From assembly GCA_024734495.1 (NCBI GenBank), contig JALMQS010000828.1:4017101-4081100 (forward strand): a DNA stretch of 64,000 nucleotides, read 5' to 3'. The notes under the pieces are model-generated. The model saw only the letters and a list, made by a program, of their open reading frames with translations, had not been told where the DNA came from and made no database searches. This stretch comes from Forficula auricularia (lineage: Eukaryota; Arthropoda; Insecta; Dermaptera; Forficulidae). Positions 21,273-33,429 of the stretch are shown piece by piece. The position numbers and the translations under genes are program-made. Every line of letters begins with the position of its first letter. Position 1 is the stretch's first letter.

Positions 21273-22520
21273 ATTTAAATCGAATGGGATTAAAGAATGA
21301 TTTGAGGAATGATAATTTATTTTTTTAAAGGGTCACGGATATAATAATCCGTGACTATCCAATATCTATTGAAATGTAAGAACGTGCAAATATTTAAAAG
21401 ACAAGTCCTGACAAGTTTTAGTCCAGGAGAAATTATCAATTAAATGTGATTGTTCTAGAAAAGCCCAATTCCTTGTCTCCTTGTACTAGAATGATATAAC
21501 TATAGACTTGGTTAGTGTCGTAGCATATATATTGAGATAATAAATATTTTTAGAAAATGCAAAAATGAAAAGAAGAAGTATTTTTAAATATTCAAAATTT
21601 TATTATTTTTTATCTTATAGATTGCCAGATTATGCCTGAGACATAAGCTTTATGAAAAAATAACGTTTCGAAAATCCCAGAAATTTTGGGGGAAAAACAC
21701 CGAGTTTTGGAATAGTTTATTTTTCTTCCATTTTCAAAATCGATTTTTTAGAAAAATTTAAAACATTATTTATACAGGTAAAGCAAAACTATTTAGAAAA
21801 AACCGCCTGTACATAGGCAGCAACTTGACAGCTTTTACAATTTGATTGCATAACACACAGGCTTGCTCAGAATCAACCTGAGGTTCAGAATAAAAAATAA
21901 AATTTTATAATTCAAAATATAATTTTAATTTAATTAAAAAAAACAATTGTTTTTAATTTACCCCATATTAGGTGTACAAAATTAAAACCCTATAATAACC
22001 ATATTATTTTGGTTCGTTATCAGCAATCTTTCATTCTCATTAATTTTTTAATATTTTAAAATTATACAATTTTAATGTAAGTTTTAGCCCTCTAGGCTTT
22101 TATTGGAGTATCATATCTATATACATTATTTATTTAGTGTTTACTGAAATAAATACAAGAGTTCCTTGACAGGGCGACAGACAACGCACAGACTAAACCG
22201 CTGGATCTAAAGGGCTGAATATTTGATAATGCATTCCTATAATGACATAGATAACAGCTAAAAAGGTTTTTTGAAATTCGAACCCTAAAGAGAAGGAAGG
22301 ACCCCAAAATATGTTTTCTGGAGTTTTCAAGATCTCTTAAATCAGAAAAGAAAGATATCGGTATGGTTTTAACTGAGAAAGGTGAAGTATTAAAATATGA
22401 AAAATGTTTGAGTATTTTGCTCTATTTTCCCCTGAAAGGGAGATATAGTCATTTTATGGTAAGGTTTTTTTTCAGCCTAAGCCAAAAAAATATTAATTTA
22501 ACTAAAGAATAGTTTAAAAG
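21273..22520. other. AT-rich non-coding stretch
   Basis: No gene or clear repeat copy. The CAGACTAAACCGCTGGATC block near 22190 is a common dispersed-repeat tail; a similar CCTAAACCGCTGGACG block is at 24062. Confidence 0.4.
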
Positions 22521-22655
22521 AGAGCCCGGGTTCGATTCCGACTTTCGGGGCATCCGGCTAAAATCTGACCTTGGGGTAGAGCCAAATTAAAAAAAATATA
22601 AGTAATATCGTAAATTGGCTTATGGCTAGAAAGCCCGAAAAGCCAAAAAAAAAGT
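22521..22655 (+). mobile_element. tRNA-derived SINE, 5'-truncated copy
   Basis: Starts in the B box (CCGGGTTCGATTCCGAC), continues CATCCGGCTAAAATCTGACC, TTGGCTTATGGCTAGAAAG and CCGAAAAGCC, ending in an A-run. Same family as 9421-9618. Confidence 0.85.
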
Positions 22656-23920
22656 TTAAATAGAGGTGTTTAGATTAACATTTTATTTGAAATAAATAAA
22701 TAATTATAATAATAATTAGATTATTCTAACGGTTGTAACTGGACAGCTGAAACTTGGTACAATAATGAAAATAATCAATTGAGAGAAAGATAATCCATGA
22801 GGCCAAGACCCACCCAGGGTGGTAGAGCCGAAGAGTAAGTAAGTAAGTTTAATATATAATATTTCATCCCATTGTAAATGGTTATAAATTTCTTATCTTT
22901 GTTGATTTAATATTCTTTTTGAGAAGAACTTTTAGAAAATGGATATTGAAAACGCATTTCTGAAGGGGAAACAAACAGCCAACAATGACTTTTTCCATCC
23001 TTGCTACTAATCTAACTTATTGAGCTATTTTTATTTTAAAGAACTCGCATATTTCTGCCCTAGATCATAAATAATGCAATTTTAAAAGATAACGATGGCG
23101 ATGGCGTGTGAATATTCAAGACTGAGTGTACTTAAGCTTGTATATATGTATGGGCCTTCTCCGGGGTGCGCTTATCAGGGTGAAGGGTTTAAGCCAAGTG
23201 CTAAGGGTTGGCAATTTAACTGGGGTTCAGATGAGATGAGAGATGGAAAGGCAAGGGTGGGTGGTTAAAGAGGCTGCTGCAGCCGTCCTTTTGGCAAGCT
23301 GTCCATGAAAACGCATTGAGAGAGGGCCGCAATTAGTCCAATTGTTCAAATCAACGCGAGTGTCGTCGCCGGCGACGTCCCTGTTCAAATTTGCTCACCA
23401 ATGTGTAAACACGTTAAGTTGGATTGAACCTTTTTTCTTCCACAAGGGTGAAACTTGGCGAGATTTCGCATCCGAACGGAATTTATAGCCGTCGTGGATG
23501 CAGATATTTTTATTGGCAACGATGAATAAAATATTTATGGAAAAACAATAAACTAAAAAAAAAATAAAATAAAGAAGAAGTCTGGAGTTGTCAGCATGTT
23601 AACTGGAAGCTGACCGAGAAATTTTTTTATTATCAGGAATAAAGACACAATTGGGTAAATATTAAATTCAAAGGATTAAATATTACATCGACGAATATAT
23701 AGAAACCAAACGAAATGTTTCAATTCAAATCTATTGATAAAATAAACAATTCATTTTATTGTTTCTATTATTTCTATTGACATTAATATTATTTTTATAA
23801 AAAATTATTTAATCAAACAAATATGAAGAATAAATAACAAAAGTAATAGAAATAAAACGTTACAGCTATATTATAACATTTTGTTTTAAATGAATCAATG
23901 TGATTAATTGCTAAAATTTA
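22656..23920. other. Mostly unique non-coding; less AT-rich island 23085-23510
   Basis: The island holds GC-richer, non-repetitive sequence (e.g. CGTCGCCGGCGACG) without a long frame or splice pattern. It stands out from the AT-rich surroundings and could be regulatory or conserved non-coding DNA. That is inference only. Confidence 0.4.
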
Positions 23921-23924
23921 TTTA

Positions 23925-24475
23925 AAACTAGCTGATGCCTGGGCCTTTGGCCTGGCGTCACCTAACCCCTGGCGGGGAGCGTCTCGTTTTATGGTTAAAA
24001 TTTATATAGATAATAGCTGACCCGACCACGCGTTGCTGTGACTAACTCTTATGCTTCACGCCTAAACCGCTGGACGTATTTGATCAAAAATTAAAATATA
24101 TTTAAAAAATAATAATAGTTTTGAAAATAAATTGAAAATGAAAATAATTCTAGAATAGATATTAAAACAGTAAATGAATTATATATTACTTGTCAAAATT
24201 GTTCCCTTAACCAAAAATAATATTGACAGTTGAAAGATTTCCAAAAAGCTATTATCGGCCATCTTGTTTGTTCGCTTTTACCCCCCAGAGAGACGCTGGC
24301 GTTGTTTCCTCGAAAAAAAATTGCATGCCACATATCTATAAAAACTCTCGTGTATTTGAATGGAATGTTGTGTGAAAATTTCAAAGAAATCGGTGAAGAA
24401 CTTTCGGATATCCTTCAACGTATCACTTAAGCGTAACAGTACATTTTTATTTATATAGATAAATAATCTATTATT
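23925..24475. repeat. Dispersed arthropod-type repeat
   Basis: Contains TAGCTGACCCGACCACGCG and a 3' part (GTGTGAAAATTTCAAAGAAA) of the kind found at the ends of many arthropod non-autonomous repeats, bounded by TATATAGATAA near 24006 and again near 24458. The overlapping 63-66 codon frames are repeat artefacts. Confidence 0.5.
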
Positions 24476-24780
24476 CAATTAAGCTCATATCTGCTGGATC
24501 TTACCTAAACATTAATTTTTTTATTGAGGGTTTATTTACAGAAGTCAGTGTTCCATACGTGCTGGGATTTTTAAATATTTGATTTGCAATTTTTATACGG
24601 AACTGTAAGCGTAGCTACCAATAAAATAAGATAATAACTAATTAGTTAAATGGTAATTTAGCAGTACCTATTAATTTTATATAGTTCTAATTTTATTAAA
24701 GAATAAACAAAGGGCTTTGCTGGGAGAACACAAAGATAGTAATTTGAAAATATATATTCTGAATATAGAAACAATAATAA

Positions 24781-24934
24781 TCAACTGCAACGGATCGTTG
24801 GTAACCTTTATCCAAAGTCATTTGAAATATTAAAGATGTTTATTCCTTTATTATTAATCAGATAACACTGGCTATTTGAAGTCCATGTTGACTTAAAATA
24901 AAAAATAACGATCCATTCTTATCTAATACTAGAA
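24781..24934. repeat. Repeat block C plus satellite monomer piece
   Basis: CTGCAACGGATCGTTG and TTCCTTTATTATTAATCAGA match 32967-33080 in the same orientation. It continues into a piece of the ~119 bp satellite monomer (CTTATCTAATACTAGA), interrupted at 24935 by a hAT end. Confidence 0.75.
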
Positions 24935-25690
24935 CAGTGTTTCTCAACCTTTTTTGATCCACGGCACACTAAAAATATCTGTTATCATTTGCGGCACATG
25001 TTAATATAAAAAAACGTAAAAGTTGTATGATACAAAAAAATGAAGTAATTACAAATACTATTTCAAATTTACAAAAGCCATGCAATTTTAATTATTTGTC
25101 AAAAAGCTCGAGGCACTGAACTGGATTGAAAATAAAAAAATTTGCTACAGAACAAACTTTCTAAGACGATTTCTTTTTATGAATTTAATTTTTCTATTTA
25201 ATGATAAAAATGAAGAAAAAAGTAAAACTTTTTCACGACCCAATACGTTCGCCAATTAGAACAAGTATTTTATTCACATTATTGTTTGAATTTTATTGAA
25301 GTTCAATTAAATATTTGCTATCTCTATAACGAGTATAATTTCGATCCAAGAGCAAAAGCCCATTCCTAGAATAATAGAAATAAAAAAATTGAATCTTTAA
25401 TAGTCTGAACAGGTCTTGACTTGCATTTCCTTCGCTATAAAGGAAGAAGTTAGATAATTCTATCCATACCCTTTTCCTCGATCGGATTCTAATGAAAGGA
25501 TAGCCTCCGCATATTTATTAATTAAGAAAAAAAGTGAAAATTTTTCCAAGACTTGGGTCGCTAGTTATGCCGTAATAATTAATAAACTTAAATATAAATT
25601 GCTTATTTATGGCTATATTATGACTTCACATTAAAATCTCAATACATTTCTTTCTTTTTGCATATTTGAACAGGAACTTTTAAAGCTAGA
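24935..25690. mobile_element. hAT-like insertion, degenerate
   Basis: Begins CAGTGTTTCTCAACCTTTTT, a classical hAT terminus. The interrupted satellite monomer resumes at about 25690 with CTAGAGGAATAACCTTATTA, so the insertion is 24935 to about 25690. Its right terminus is not recognisable. Confidence 0.5.
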
Positions 25691-26205
25691 CACTAGAGGA
25701 ATAACCTTATTACATTCCTAAATTTTTATAATTTTTCTAACTAATAGGTATAACAAAGAATAATTGACATATCAATGAGAATTGTTTTGACCGCGCTTAT
25801 TTGAAAAATATATTTTATCACGAGACTACTGCGGATTATGCTATTGAAGTCTGTGGAGTCTTAAGTCTTGACCAAGAGAGAAAAAAAGATGTGATCCACT
25901 TAGCTACTATCCAACGTCATTTCGCGTATAGCCCGCTAGACATTCGGATGGATCACCAAGTGAACTTGAGATCTCAGATGTTACATATTTAATCTCCCAG
26001 TACAGAGCGCTCGGTCTATTAGCATGTATGTTAGATGTTTGCCATAAATTAACCGAATGTTTTCTACATTTGATTCAATCCCGAATCAACTGTTTTCTTA
26101 TTACATTCCATTTATGATTTTTGACCATGATCTATATTAAATCGATCAAATGAATAAATTTTAAAGAATTAAAAAAAGCACTATCTTACTCTAGGACAGA
26201 AGTGG
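25691..26205. repeat. Satellite monomer remnant and start of repeat A, with unidentified middle
   Basis: 25690-25730 and 26098-26125 are monomer pieces. 26140-26205 is the start of repeat A. Between them, a 63-codon frame (25801-25992) has balanced composition, but it has no recognisable motif and I assign no function. Confidence 0.45.
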
Positions 26206-26405
26206 TCAACCCCTAGCTCACATGTGGCTCATTTTATCAACTCTGGCTGAAAATTATTTGATCTATAAAATATAATACTGCGGTTAATGGCCACAGTTGC
26301 TCAGACGTCTTTAATTTTGATGTATAGTTAGAAAAAATACATTAATTATAGATGAATTCTTAATAAATTACGCATTTTTTTAAACATATTGCAATTCTTT
26401 GTGCA

Positions 26406-26807
26406 GGAACCACCATCAACAGCGACTATTACTGTGCACTTTTGGGTCGATTGAAGGCTGAAATCGCAAAGAAACGGCCACATTTGAAAAAGAAAAAACT
26501 GTTGTTTCACCAAGACAATGCACCGTGTCCCAGATCGATGAAACCGATTGCAAAATTGAATGAATTGGGCTTCAAATTGCTAACCCACACACCATATTCT
26601 CCAGATTTATCCCCCAGCGACTTTTTCCTGTTTTCAGATCTCAAGAGAATGCTTGCTGGAAAGAAATTTAAGCCCAATGATGAAGTAATCGCTGAAACTG
26701 AGGCCGATTTTGACGAGAAAGAGAAATCGTACTATAAAAGTGGTATCAAAAAGTTGGAAAATTGCTATTCTCTTTGTATCGCCCTCGAAGGCAACTATGT
26801 TGAATAA
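26406..26807 (+). pseudogene. mariner transposase C-terminal fragment (DD34D)
   Basis: An open frame from 26406 to the stop after NYVE at 26807 covers the last third of a mariner transposase. It includes the second catalytic Asp (LLFHQDNAPCP) and the third (YSPDLSPSDFFLFSDLKRML), with 34 residues between them, the spacing that defines DD34D mariners. The first Asp and the DNA-binding domain are missing. The 3' flank (GTTTTGTCAAAAACGGACTT) looks like the mariner terminus. The histidine usual in NAPCH is Pro here. Confidence 0.92.
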
Positions 26808-26829
26808 TAAAATCGAGTTTTGTCAAAAA

Positions 26830-27470
26830 CGGACTTATTGAATGACCTATTATATACATTTTAAATTGAAATAATAGAAGCAAAATATGTGACTCTGTCT
26901 GCAGACATTTTTTTCCTAAGGAAGTGAAGGCTTAGGGATAAATAAGAGGTAAATTAAACTGGTTGCGGTTCTTCAGAGTAGAGAAAACTTGCCTTTCCTA
27001 AAATTCAATTCTACCTCAATTATATTAAATGGGTGAAAGAAATATATTTTGGGGAATGCAGTGATTTTTCACTTATTCCTTTCCCTAATTAGTAATCAAA
27101 ATCTTATCTTATTATATTAAACGACCAATTCTTGTATATATATATAGAATCGGTTTCTCGAAAATGTCTCTAACGATTTGGATGAAATTCACGGGATAGG
27201 GGCTTTTTGAGTTGAAAATTCGATCTGTCACGGTTTCATCTTCGCCTAAGTTGTTTTTGATGTGTTTTTTAATTGAAATAATTATTCACATGTGTTTGTT
27301 TGAATAAAAATTTATAATTACATTTTTTCAATTTTCTTTTAATAAAATTAATTGTTTTTTATTTTAAATTCCAATAATATATCAATACATATATTATTAT
27401 ATATTAGAATTTGCCAATTTAATAAATTAAGAATCAATTTATTGAGGGATTGAATGATCGATATGGAATT
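26830..27470. other. AT-rich non-coding stretch
   Basis: No gene. 27140-27250 (GAATCGGTTTCTCGAAAATG ...) resembles degenerate arthropod dispersed-repeat tails. Confidence 0.4.
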
Positions 27471-27479
27471 TGAATAATT

Positions 27480-27640
27480 ATCGGAAAAGAGGTTTTTTCT
27501 TTAATTAGTTTTTTCCTCTTATTAAAAACAAGGACTAAAAAGATGATCAAGGAAAGTCGATGGTGGAGAAGTAATCCCCGGAGTCGAAGCTCAAATTCAA
27601 TGTATACATTAATTCATGTAAAATTGGTTTAATAAATTAA
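27480..27640. repeat. ~155 bp block, inverted relative to 31575-31735
   Basis: AGAAAAGAGG/CGGAAAAGAGGTTTTTT, CCTCTTATTAAAAACAAGGA and GTCGATGGTGG are shared in inverted orientation with 31575-31735. The two blocks could be ends of one ~4.3 kb element or two independent copies. Confidence 0.75.
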
Positions 27641-28013
27641 AGTTATTTTTCTATAAAATAATTTATTAGAATATCAATTTCATTCTCTTAAAAATTCCGA
27701 CAATTGGAAGGATCTTCTTCAGGATTTAAAAGGGTCAACAAAAGAACCTCGTTGTATATTAATATTATTTTTAATTGCAATTACATTCAAAACTTTGTGG
27801 CCAGTGATACATCTTGATTATAGGCCATAGCGGCTGTGAATGTTGGCAAAAATATAAATTAAATTTTATTTTATTTTGGATGTGAATGAAAATCGACCTT
27901 TTACCAGAATTTAAAATTAAAAATAATATTAATATATCGCTTTTAACTGAATCAGTTTTCCAGGTACTTTTAATTTAAACGACTTAAAAATATATTAAAG
28001 CGAGGGGTGATCC

Positions 28014-28131
28014 GCGATTGGAAGTAGGTGTACACCTCTTTGGAAATATTTTGGAAGTACTTGGATATATTTGGAAGTACAAGCGGAAGTAGTTGTACAG
28101 CATATTAGGTCGCGGTTCACCCCTCGTATTA
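28014..28131. mobile_element. 118 bp MITE (cleanest copy)
   Basis: GAGGGGTGATCCGCGA at the left and TCGCGGTTCACCCCTC at the right are terminal inverted repeats differing at one base. The interior has tandem TTTGGAAGTA-like motifs. Degenerate relatives are at 12576 and 13028. Confidence 0.85.
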
Positions 28132-29130
28132 AGGTAATGCCAATAATTAATAAATTGAAATTTTCAATAAAATCTTTTTAAGGCTTAGTAATAAACTATG
28201 TAGCTGCGAACCACAGTCTGAGTGAGTGATGGGGTACTAAAAACACTGAAAGTACTTAGAATAGGTATGAAAATAATTCATGTGCCAGACAATCTCTGCT
28301 TTTTTTTAATAACGAAAAAGCAATTAAAATCAAAATCATTGAAAACGATAATTTATTTATTTTTATTTTCATCAGTAATATTTTGAATACCAATAATGTC
28401 TAATTTTATTATTAATTAAAATACTTATACGACTACATCAGAGAGTTTCTGGAACAAATAAATCACTCACGCAATGAGTTGTTTAATTATTTGTTTTAAA
28501 ATCAAATTCCCAAACAAGTATATTTAATTTATGAATTTATTTTGTCCAGAAAAAACATATTAATTTAATCTATTTAATAATCATACAATGACACGTTTTG
28601 GAATAAAAAATAAATTTTAAATATATGAATAGATTGTGAGCGAATTAAAATTTGAATTTTAAAAATATTAAAGATAATCGAGTCGTTAATTATTAAAAAT
28701 ATTTAATATAATATTTTTTCCAAAATTCCATTCTCACAAAAGCATTTGAAAACGCCCAAAATATTTATTTAATGAAAAAAAGTGAAGAATTTAATTTTAT
28801 GATCATATCAAAACATACCAAGAATGTTATTGGATGTCTATAATCTTATACTATTAAAAGAAAAATAATGCTTCCACAGATTCGAGCCATATTTGAGAAA
28901 GGGGCGAACTGGTCTTAATTTAGAATAAGAAGTTGAGAGGATGTGTTAAAGTGTCTGGCCCAAATAGTAATGCCACGCTTACATGAAGCATCTTTTGCCG
29001 CAGAAGTAGAGTAGTTATTCCAGAACAAGTCAGAAGCCAGAGAGACAATCGACATTGATATTAAAAAAAAATTAATTAAGTAATTCGAATCTAAGAAATG
29101 GTCAGAAAGATTCTTATCAACGTAGCAAGA
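28132..29130. other. AT-rich non-coding stretch
   Basis: No gene. 28870-29060 has a few coding-like stretches (IRAIFEKGANWS) that might be a decayed transposase, too weak to assign. Confidence 0.4.
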
Positions 29131-29139
29131 TACTATACA

Positions 29140-29790
29140 GTAATGTTACTTGGGCGGGCAAAAAAATATTTTAAGACTTTGAACCAACCAAGGGTCCAGG
29201 GGGCGGGCGATGATTGGGTTGGTGGAGTGGAGAGTGATCGGGAGTAAAGGGGATGGAGAGAGTCTAGGGACGAGCATAAGGTTGGTGGGCGAAGCCCCCT
29301 GGCTAGTAAAATGCCCGCCAGGCAGATGCCAATTATCATGGGGGGGGGTTGAACCCCAAGAATTTTCATTTTTTGAGCCCCCCCAATTTTGGGTGGTTAG
29401 TTTTTGCATTTCTAGCTCTCTAGAGGCCCACAGATTATGTATACAAATTTGGTTGAGTTTGCTCCAGGCAAGAATTTTCATATCCCCCGCCCTTTTGGGT
29501 GGTTTTTTGGGAATTTTGGTCAAAATATCAAAACGTTATATAGCTAAAAACGTAAGTTAGAATACATCTGATGCAAACATGAAATTTCATAATAATCCCT
29601 TTAGCCGTTTTGACGTGAATCGTGAGCAACTTATTGCGGAAACCACTGAAACAGACAGAACAGGAATTTTGTTGAGGATGTTTTCGTTCATAACATTTCT
29701 TGAAACATGTGCAACCAAAATTTGGCGTGATTTGGAGCAATCTACAGACAAAACCTTAATTTTATATATATAGTATTTAATAAAATATAT
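29140..29790. repeat. Dispersed repeat, partly related to repeat B in inverse orientation
   Basis: CCCCAATTTTGGGTGGTTAG and ATTATGTATACAAATTTGGT are the inverse of motifs in repeat B at 36036-36350. The overlapping 116- and 125-codon frames on opposite strands come from this composition. The 3' part runs to a TATATATATAG boundary. Confidence 0.55.
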
Positions 29791-30139
29791 TTTTTATCTG
29801 AACAATTTTTCGTATCAGTTTTAGTTACCGAGATATAGGCCAACAACTGAAAAAGTGTACCTTTTTCCTAGATTGCGGCTCGAGCGCAACAGATTTTTAA
29901 GTATGTATATCAAAATTCAGATCTTTACCGATTCATGTTTTTTTATCCAAGTCGTGGGGTTTTTCAAAATTTCCCCAATAAAATTTTAAAAAATGATTAA
30001 AACAAAAAAATAAAGAACATTGTTATAAATATGGACATGGCTAGGGAGTATTTATTGCTCGATGCTCAAATAATTGTAAAATAAAAAATAAATATGTAAA
30101 TTTTAATTTGGAAATAAAAACATTTTCTTCAAAAAACTA

Positions 30140-30238
30140 ACTAGTAGAAACCCCCCACCCCCCAGAACTAAGTTCTGACTACGCCCCTGATTAAACTATA
30201 CATTAAAAATTCTTATATGTCATCTGATCCTAACAATA
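30140..30238. mobile_element. Isolated hAT right terminus
   Basis: GACTACGCCCCTG near 30176-30188 mirrors the common CAGGGGCGTAGTC hAT terminus. No left end found. Confidence 0.4.
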
Positions 30239-30517
30239 CAGGATGTTTCAGGAGGGATACTAAATATTTTAGGAGGTAGTAGACGAATTGCAATAAAAAA
30301 TGTCAAATAACATGTGTCAAATTTTTATTTTCATTTTTTTTAAACTTTGTTTTTAAACGTCTCATTTGCCTTTGGTTTAAGTTTGTTTGGATTACATACT
30401 AACAGCTGAATCTTTGTACTCAATAAAAATTGGACACATGTTATATGGCATTTTTTATTGTAATTCGTCTATACTACCACCTTCTATAATATTTACTATT
30501 TCTCCTGAAACACCCTG
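30239..30517. mobile_element. TA-flanked MITE (Tc1/mariner type)
   Basis: Terminal inverted repeats CAGGATGTTTCAGGAG and CTCCTGAAACACCCTG, extended by GACGAATTGCAATAAAAAAT / ATTTTTTATTGTAATTCGTC. TA on both sides (30237-30238 and 30518-30519). No coding capacity. Confidence 0.9.
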
Positions 30518-30519
30518 TA

Positions 30520-31574
30520 TTATTTAACAAATAATTAAATTAATCTTTGTTTCTTAGTTTGAAATCTTAGGCCCTTAAACACATATTTTTCCCTTTCAAA
30601 AGTCCATCTTGTTCCTGGGTAATTTATAATTATGTTCCCAAGAGTTGTACACTTGTATCTCAAAAGATTTCCTGTTTGTTTGCTACTGACTTAGGTTAAG
30701 AATATATTTCAACTTTCACGTCATATATAAATACTCGATGATAAACTACTAAAATATACTTAGAAGAATAGAATCTCCTGTATGTCGCAATAAACTTTTA
30801 AACTTAATAAAACGTCAGAACAATTCTGATAAAAGAAACGATTTCTCTATTAAAAAGTACAAGTTTCCGCTGAAAAAATGAAATTTACACCAATACCCTT
30901 TTCTATTTATATTTCTTCCTTTAACATAATAAATATTTTGTTGTAAAAAAAATTCAAGGCGGAAATATAAATTAAAACTCGGGGACTTAAATATTTTAAT
31001 GTGAAATGGTGAACCAACTTTCGAACAAAGGTTAAATGAATAAAGAGAAAAAGTTTTAACATCCTGTTAGCTTTCAGAAGGCAAGATTAATTTGCATTGT
31101 GAACATTATTAATCATAGCCAACAAATGAACTTCTGTTAATTCATCTAAAGATGAATATACTGACTAGTGGGAGGATTATGGACTTTATTATTTACATTT
31201 TAATTAATTCTTTTTGGTGTGAATTGAATAGAACCAATTTAAGTATTTATTTTTTGGCTGAGGATATCCAGGTAATTTTTTGAAACGATTAATTTTTCAT
31301 AATTTATAATCACTGGTTTAATTATTAATAACATAAGTGATCCGATTGTAAAATTTGAATTGGCCTGGATACAAATTTTCAGTTAATGATTAACACCTTT
31401 GACAAACGGCCTGTGACATGTTCTAAGAACCATTTTCCGAGGATCATTCTAAGTTAAGAACCAAGTGAGACAGTTCAAAACACAAAAATAAGTCTAACGC
31501 ATGATTTCATTATCCAAAATAAGGTAGGAAATTTTATAGTCTTATGTTTTTCTTTTAATTTTATTAAAATAATT
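30520..31574. other. AT-rich non-coding stretch
   Basis: No gene, RNA gene or repeat copy recognised. Confidence 0.45.
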
Positions 31575-31735
31575 ATTTTAAATGACTTAATGTATACATT
31601 GTATTTGATCTTCGACTTCGGAGATTACTTCCCCACCATCGACTGTCCTTGATCTTCTTGAGCTTGCGAACATCTTTTTAGTCCTTGTTTTTAATAAGAG
31701 GAAGAAACTAATTAAATAAAAAACCTCTTTTCTGA
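31575..31735. repeat. Inverted partner of 27480-27640
   Basis: Same block in opposite orientation, with one ~15 bp indel. It ends AAAAAACCTCTTTTCTGATT, mirroring the start of the left copy. Confidence 0.75.
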
Positions 31736-31772
31736 TTATTATTAATAAATTAGCTTCAAACTACATTTAAAG

Positions 31773-32668
31773 CAGGGGTGTCCAAACTTTTGGCTTACAA
31801 GGGCCCCATTTGAAGAAAAAATATTGTCTCGGTCCCCAGATAATTCTACAGATTTTGTTAATCAAATAAATTGACACGATTCTGATGTGACCATCCACTT
31901 GACTTTACCATCCATTTCTGGATGAGTTTGGTCCAAGGGCCTAGATTTTCATTTTTTGCACTCTCTCTAATTTCTATTTGTACAGAATTTTTGTTTTAAA
32001 TCATTAAGCGAATCAAAAAGTTTTAATTACTGAAATAGTAAATATTTTAGAAAATGGAAATATGAGATGAAAATTAGAATTGAACAAATAAGAACTTTAA
32101 TTTTTAAACCTTATAGAAAGTGATCTAATTTTACTTTTCCTAAATTTTATTCTTTGAAAATAGCTTCTCGTATATGTAAATACATACCTACATACTTACA
32201 AAAAGTAATATGAATATTGTGAAGCCAGTAAAATATTTGTTACTGGGTAGATAATTATTATAAAAATTCTAATAAAGGAATATTATTAAATTTTTCTTTC
32301 CGATTGATATCTAATTGTAGTTTTATATCTACATTCAATCAGAAAGTTTGCAGGTAAAAGATATATACCTATCTAATGAAAATGTAGTCGAAAATAGGCC
32401 AAAATGTTTTTATTTTTCCGGAAATCTTGAAATATAGTTTCAGATTCAAAATGTAAAATTAGCACTTTTATTCTTTTCAGTAGATTTTCAGATTTATTAT
32501 TTTAGAGAAATAAAAAAAATTATCAGGGCAAATTGTTTGAGATACATTATCCCATAAGAACATATAAATATCTATATGTTTTAAGGAAGCTTATGACTTT
32601 ATGTCGGGCCTCATTCATTGCAGTGATAGTCGGCATGCGGCACCGCGGGCCACGTGTTGGACACTCTG
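31773..32668. mobile_element. Non-autonomous hAT, copy 2
   Basis: Termini CAGGGGTGTCCAAAC and GTTGGACACTCTG. Flanking octamers ATTTAAAG and TTTTAAAG agree at 7 of 8 positions. No transposase. Same family as 19629-21272. Confidence 0.9.
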
Positions 32669-32954
32669 TTTTAAAGTAAATTGTTTTTCATCAATGACAC
32701 ATCGGGGAAATTTAGTCTTATTTAAATTTAAATAGAATAAGCGATGCTTTTCACAAAAGTATCTATGTTGAAATACAATTTACCTTAAAATTAAGTTTGA
32801 GGTTAATTTAAGTGCTACCTTAGTATAATATCGGATGGTAGAATCAGGCGTAAAAGTGTTTTTGCTCAAGAGCACGCCATTAAATTGATTTTCTTGTCGT
32901 TGGTAAGATTTATATCTAAACTGGAAGATTCTTTCAGCGTGGATCATCTATGGT

Positions 32955-33124
32955 GAAATTAAAATAAACTGCAACGGATCGTTGCTAAACTTTATCCAAA
33001 TTCATTTGAAATATTAATATGTTTGTTCCTTTATTATTAATCAGATATCACTTGCAATTTGTAGTTCATATTGACATTAATTCAAAAATAATTCTCATTT
33101 AATAGTCGAGAAATAACCATTCTA
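32955..33124. repeat. Repeat block C, second copy
   Basis: Matches 24781-24890. It leads directly into the satellite array, so block C, satellite and repeat A form one composite unit. Confidence 0.75.
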
Positions 33125-33429
33125 CATTGGATCTTTGACATTTCGGTTATTATTTGTAACCATTGCTGAAGACATAGAGGAATCGACTTAAAATCAAAAA
33201 TAGCCATCGATTCTCATCTAATACTTGAGGAATAACAATTCTACATTAGGTTTTTGACGTTTCGATTATTATTGGTAACCATTGCTGAAGACATGGAGGA
33301 ATCGACTTAAAATCAAAAATAACGATCGATTCTTATCTAATACTAGAGGAATAACCTTATTGCATTCCATTTTTGATGTTTTGACTATTAATGAAAACCT
33401 CTACTGAAAACGTGGAGGAATCGAATTAA
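33125..33429. repeat. Satellite monomers in reverse orientation
   Basis: About 2.5 monomers (ACCATTGCTGAAGACAT, GAGGAATCGACTTAAAATCA) run opposite to the main array and meet it head-to-head near 33429. Confidence 0.9.

Noticed and set aside
25801..25992. 63-codon frame as a host gene
   Set aside because: Balanced composition but no start context, splice signals or motif; kept only as a note.
29146..29560. Overlapping 116- and 125-codon frames on opposite strands
   Set aside because: Both follow from G/C-run repeat composition, related to repeat B.
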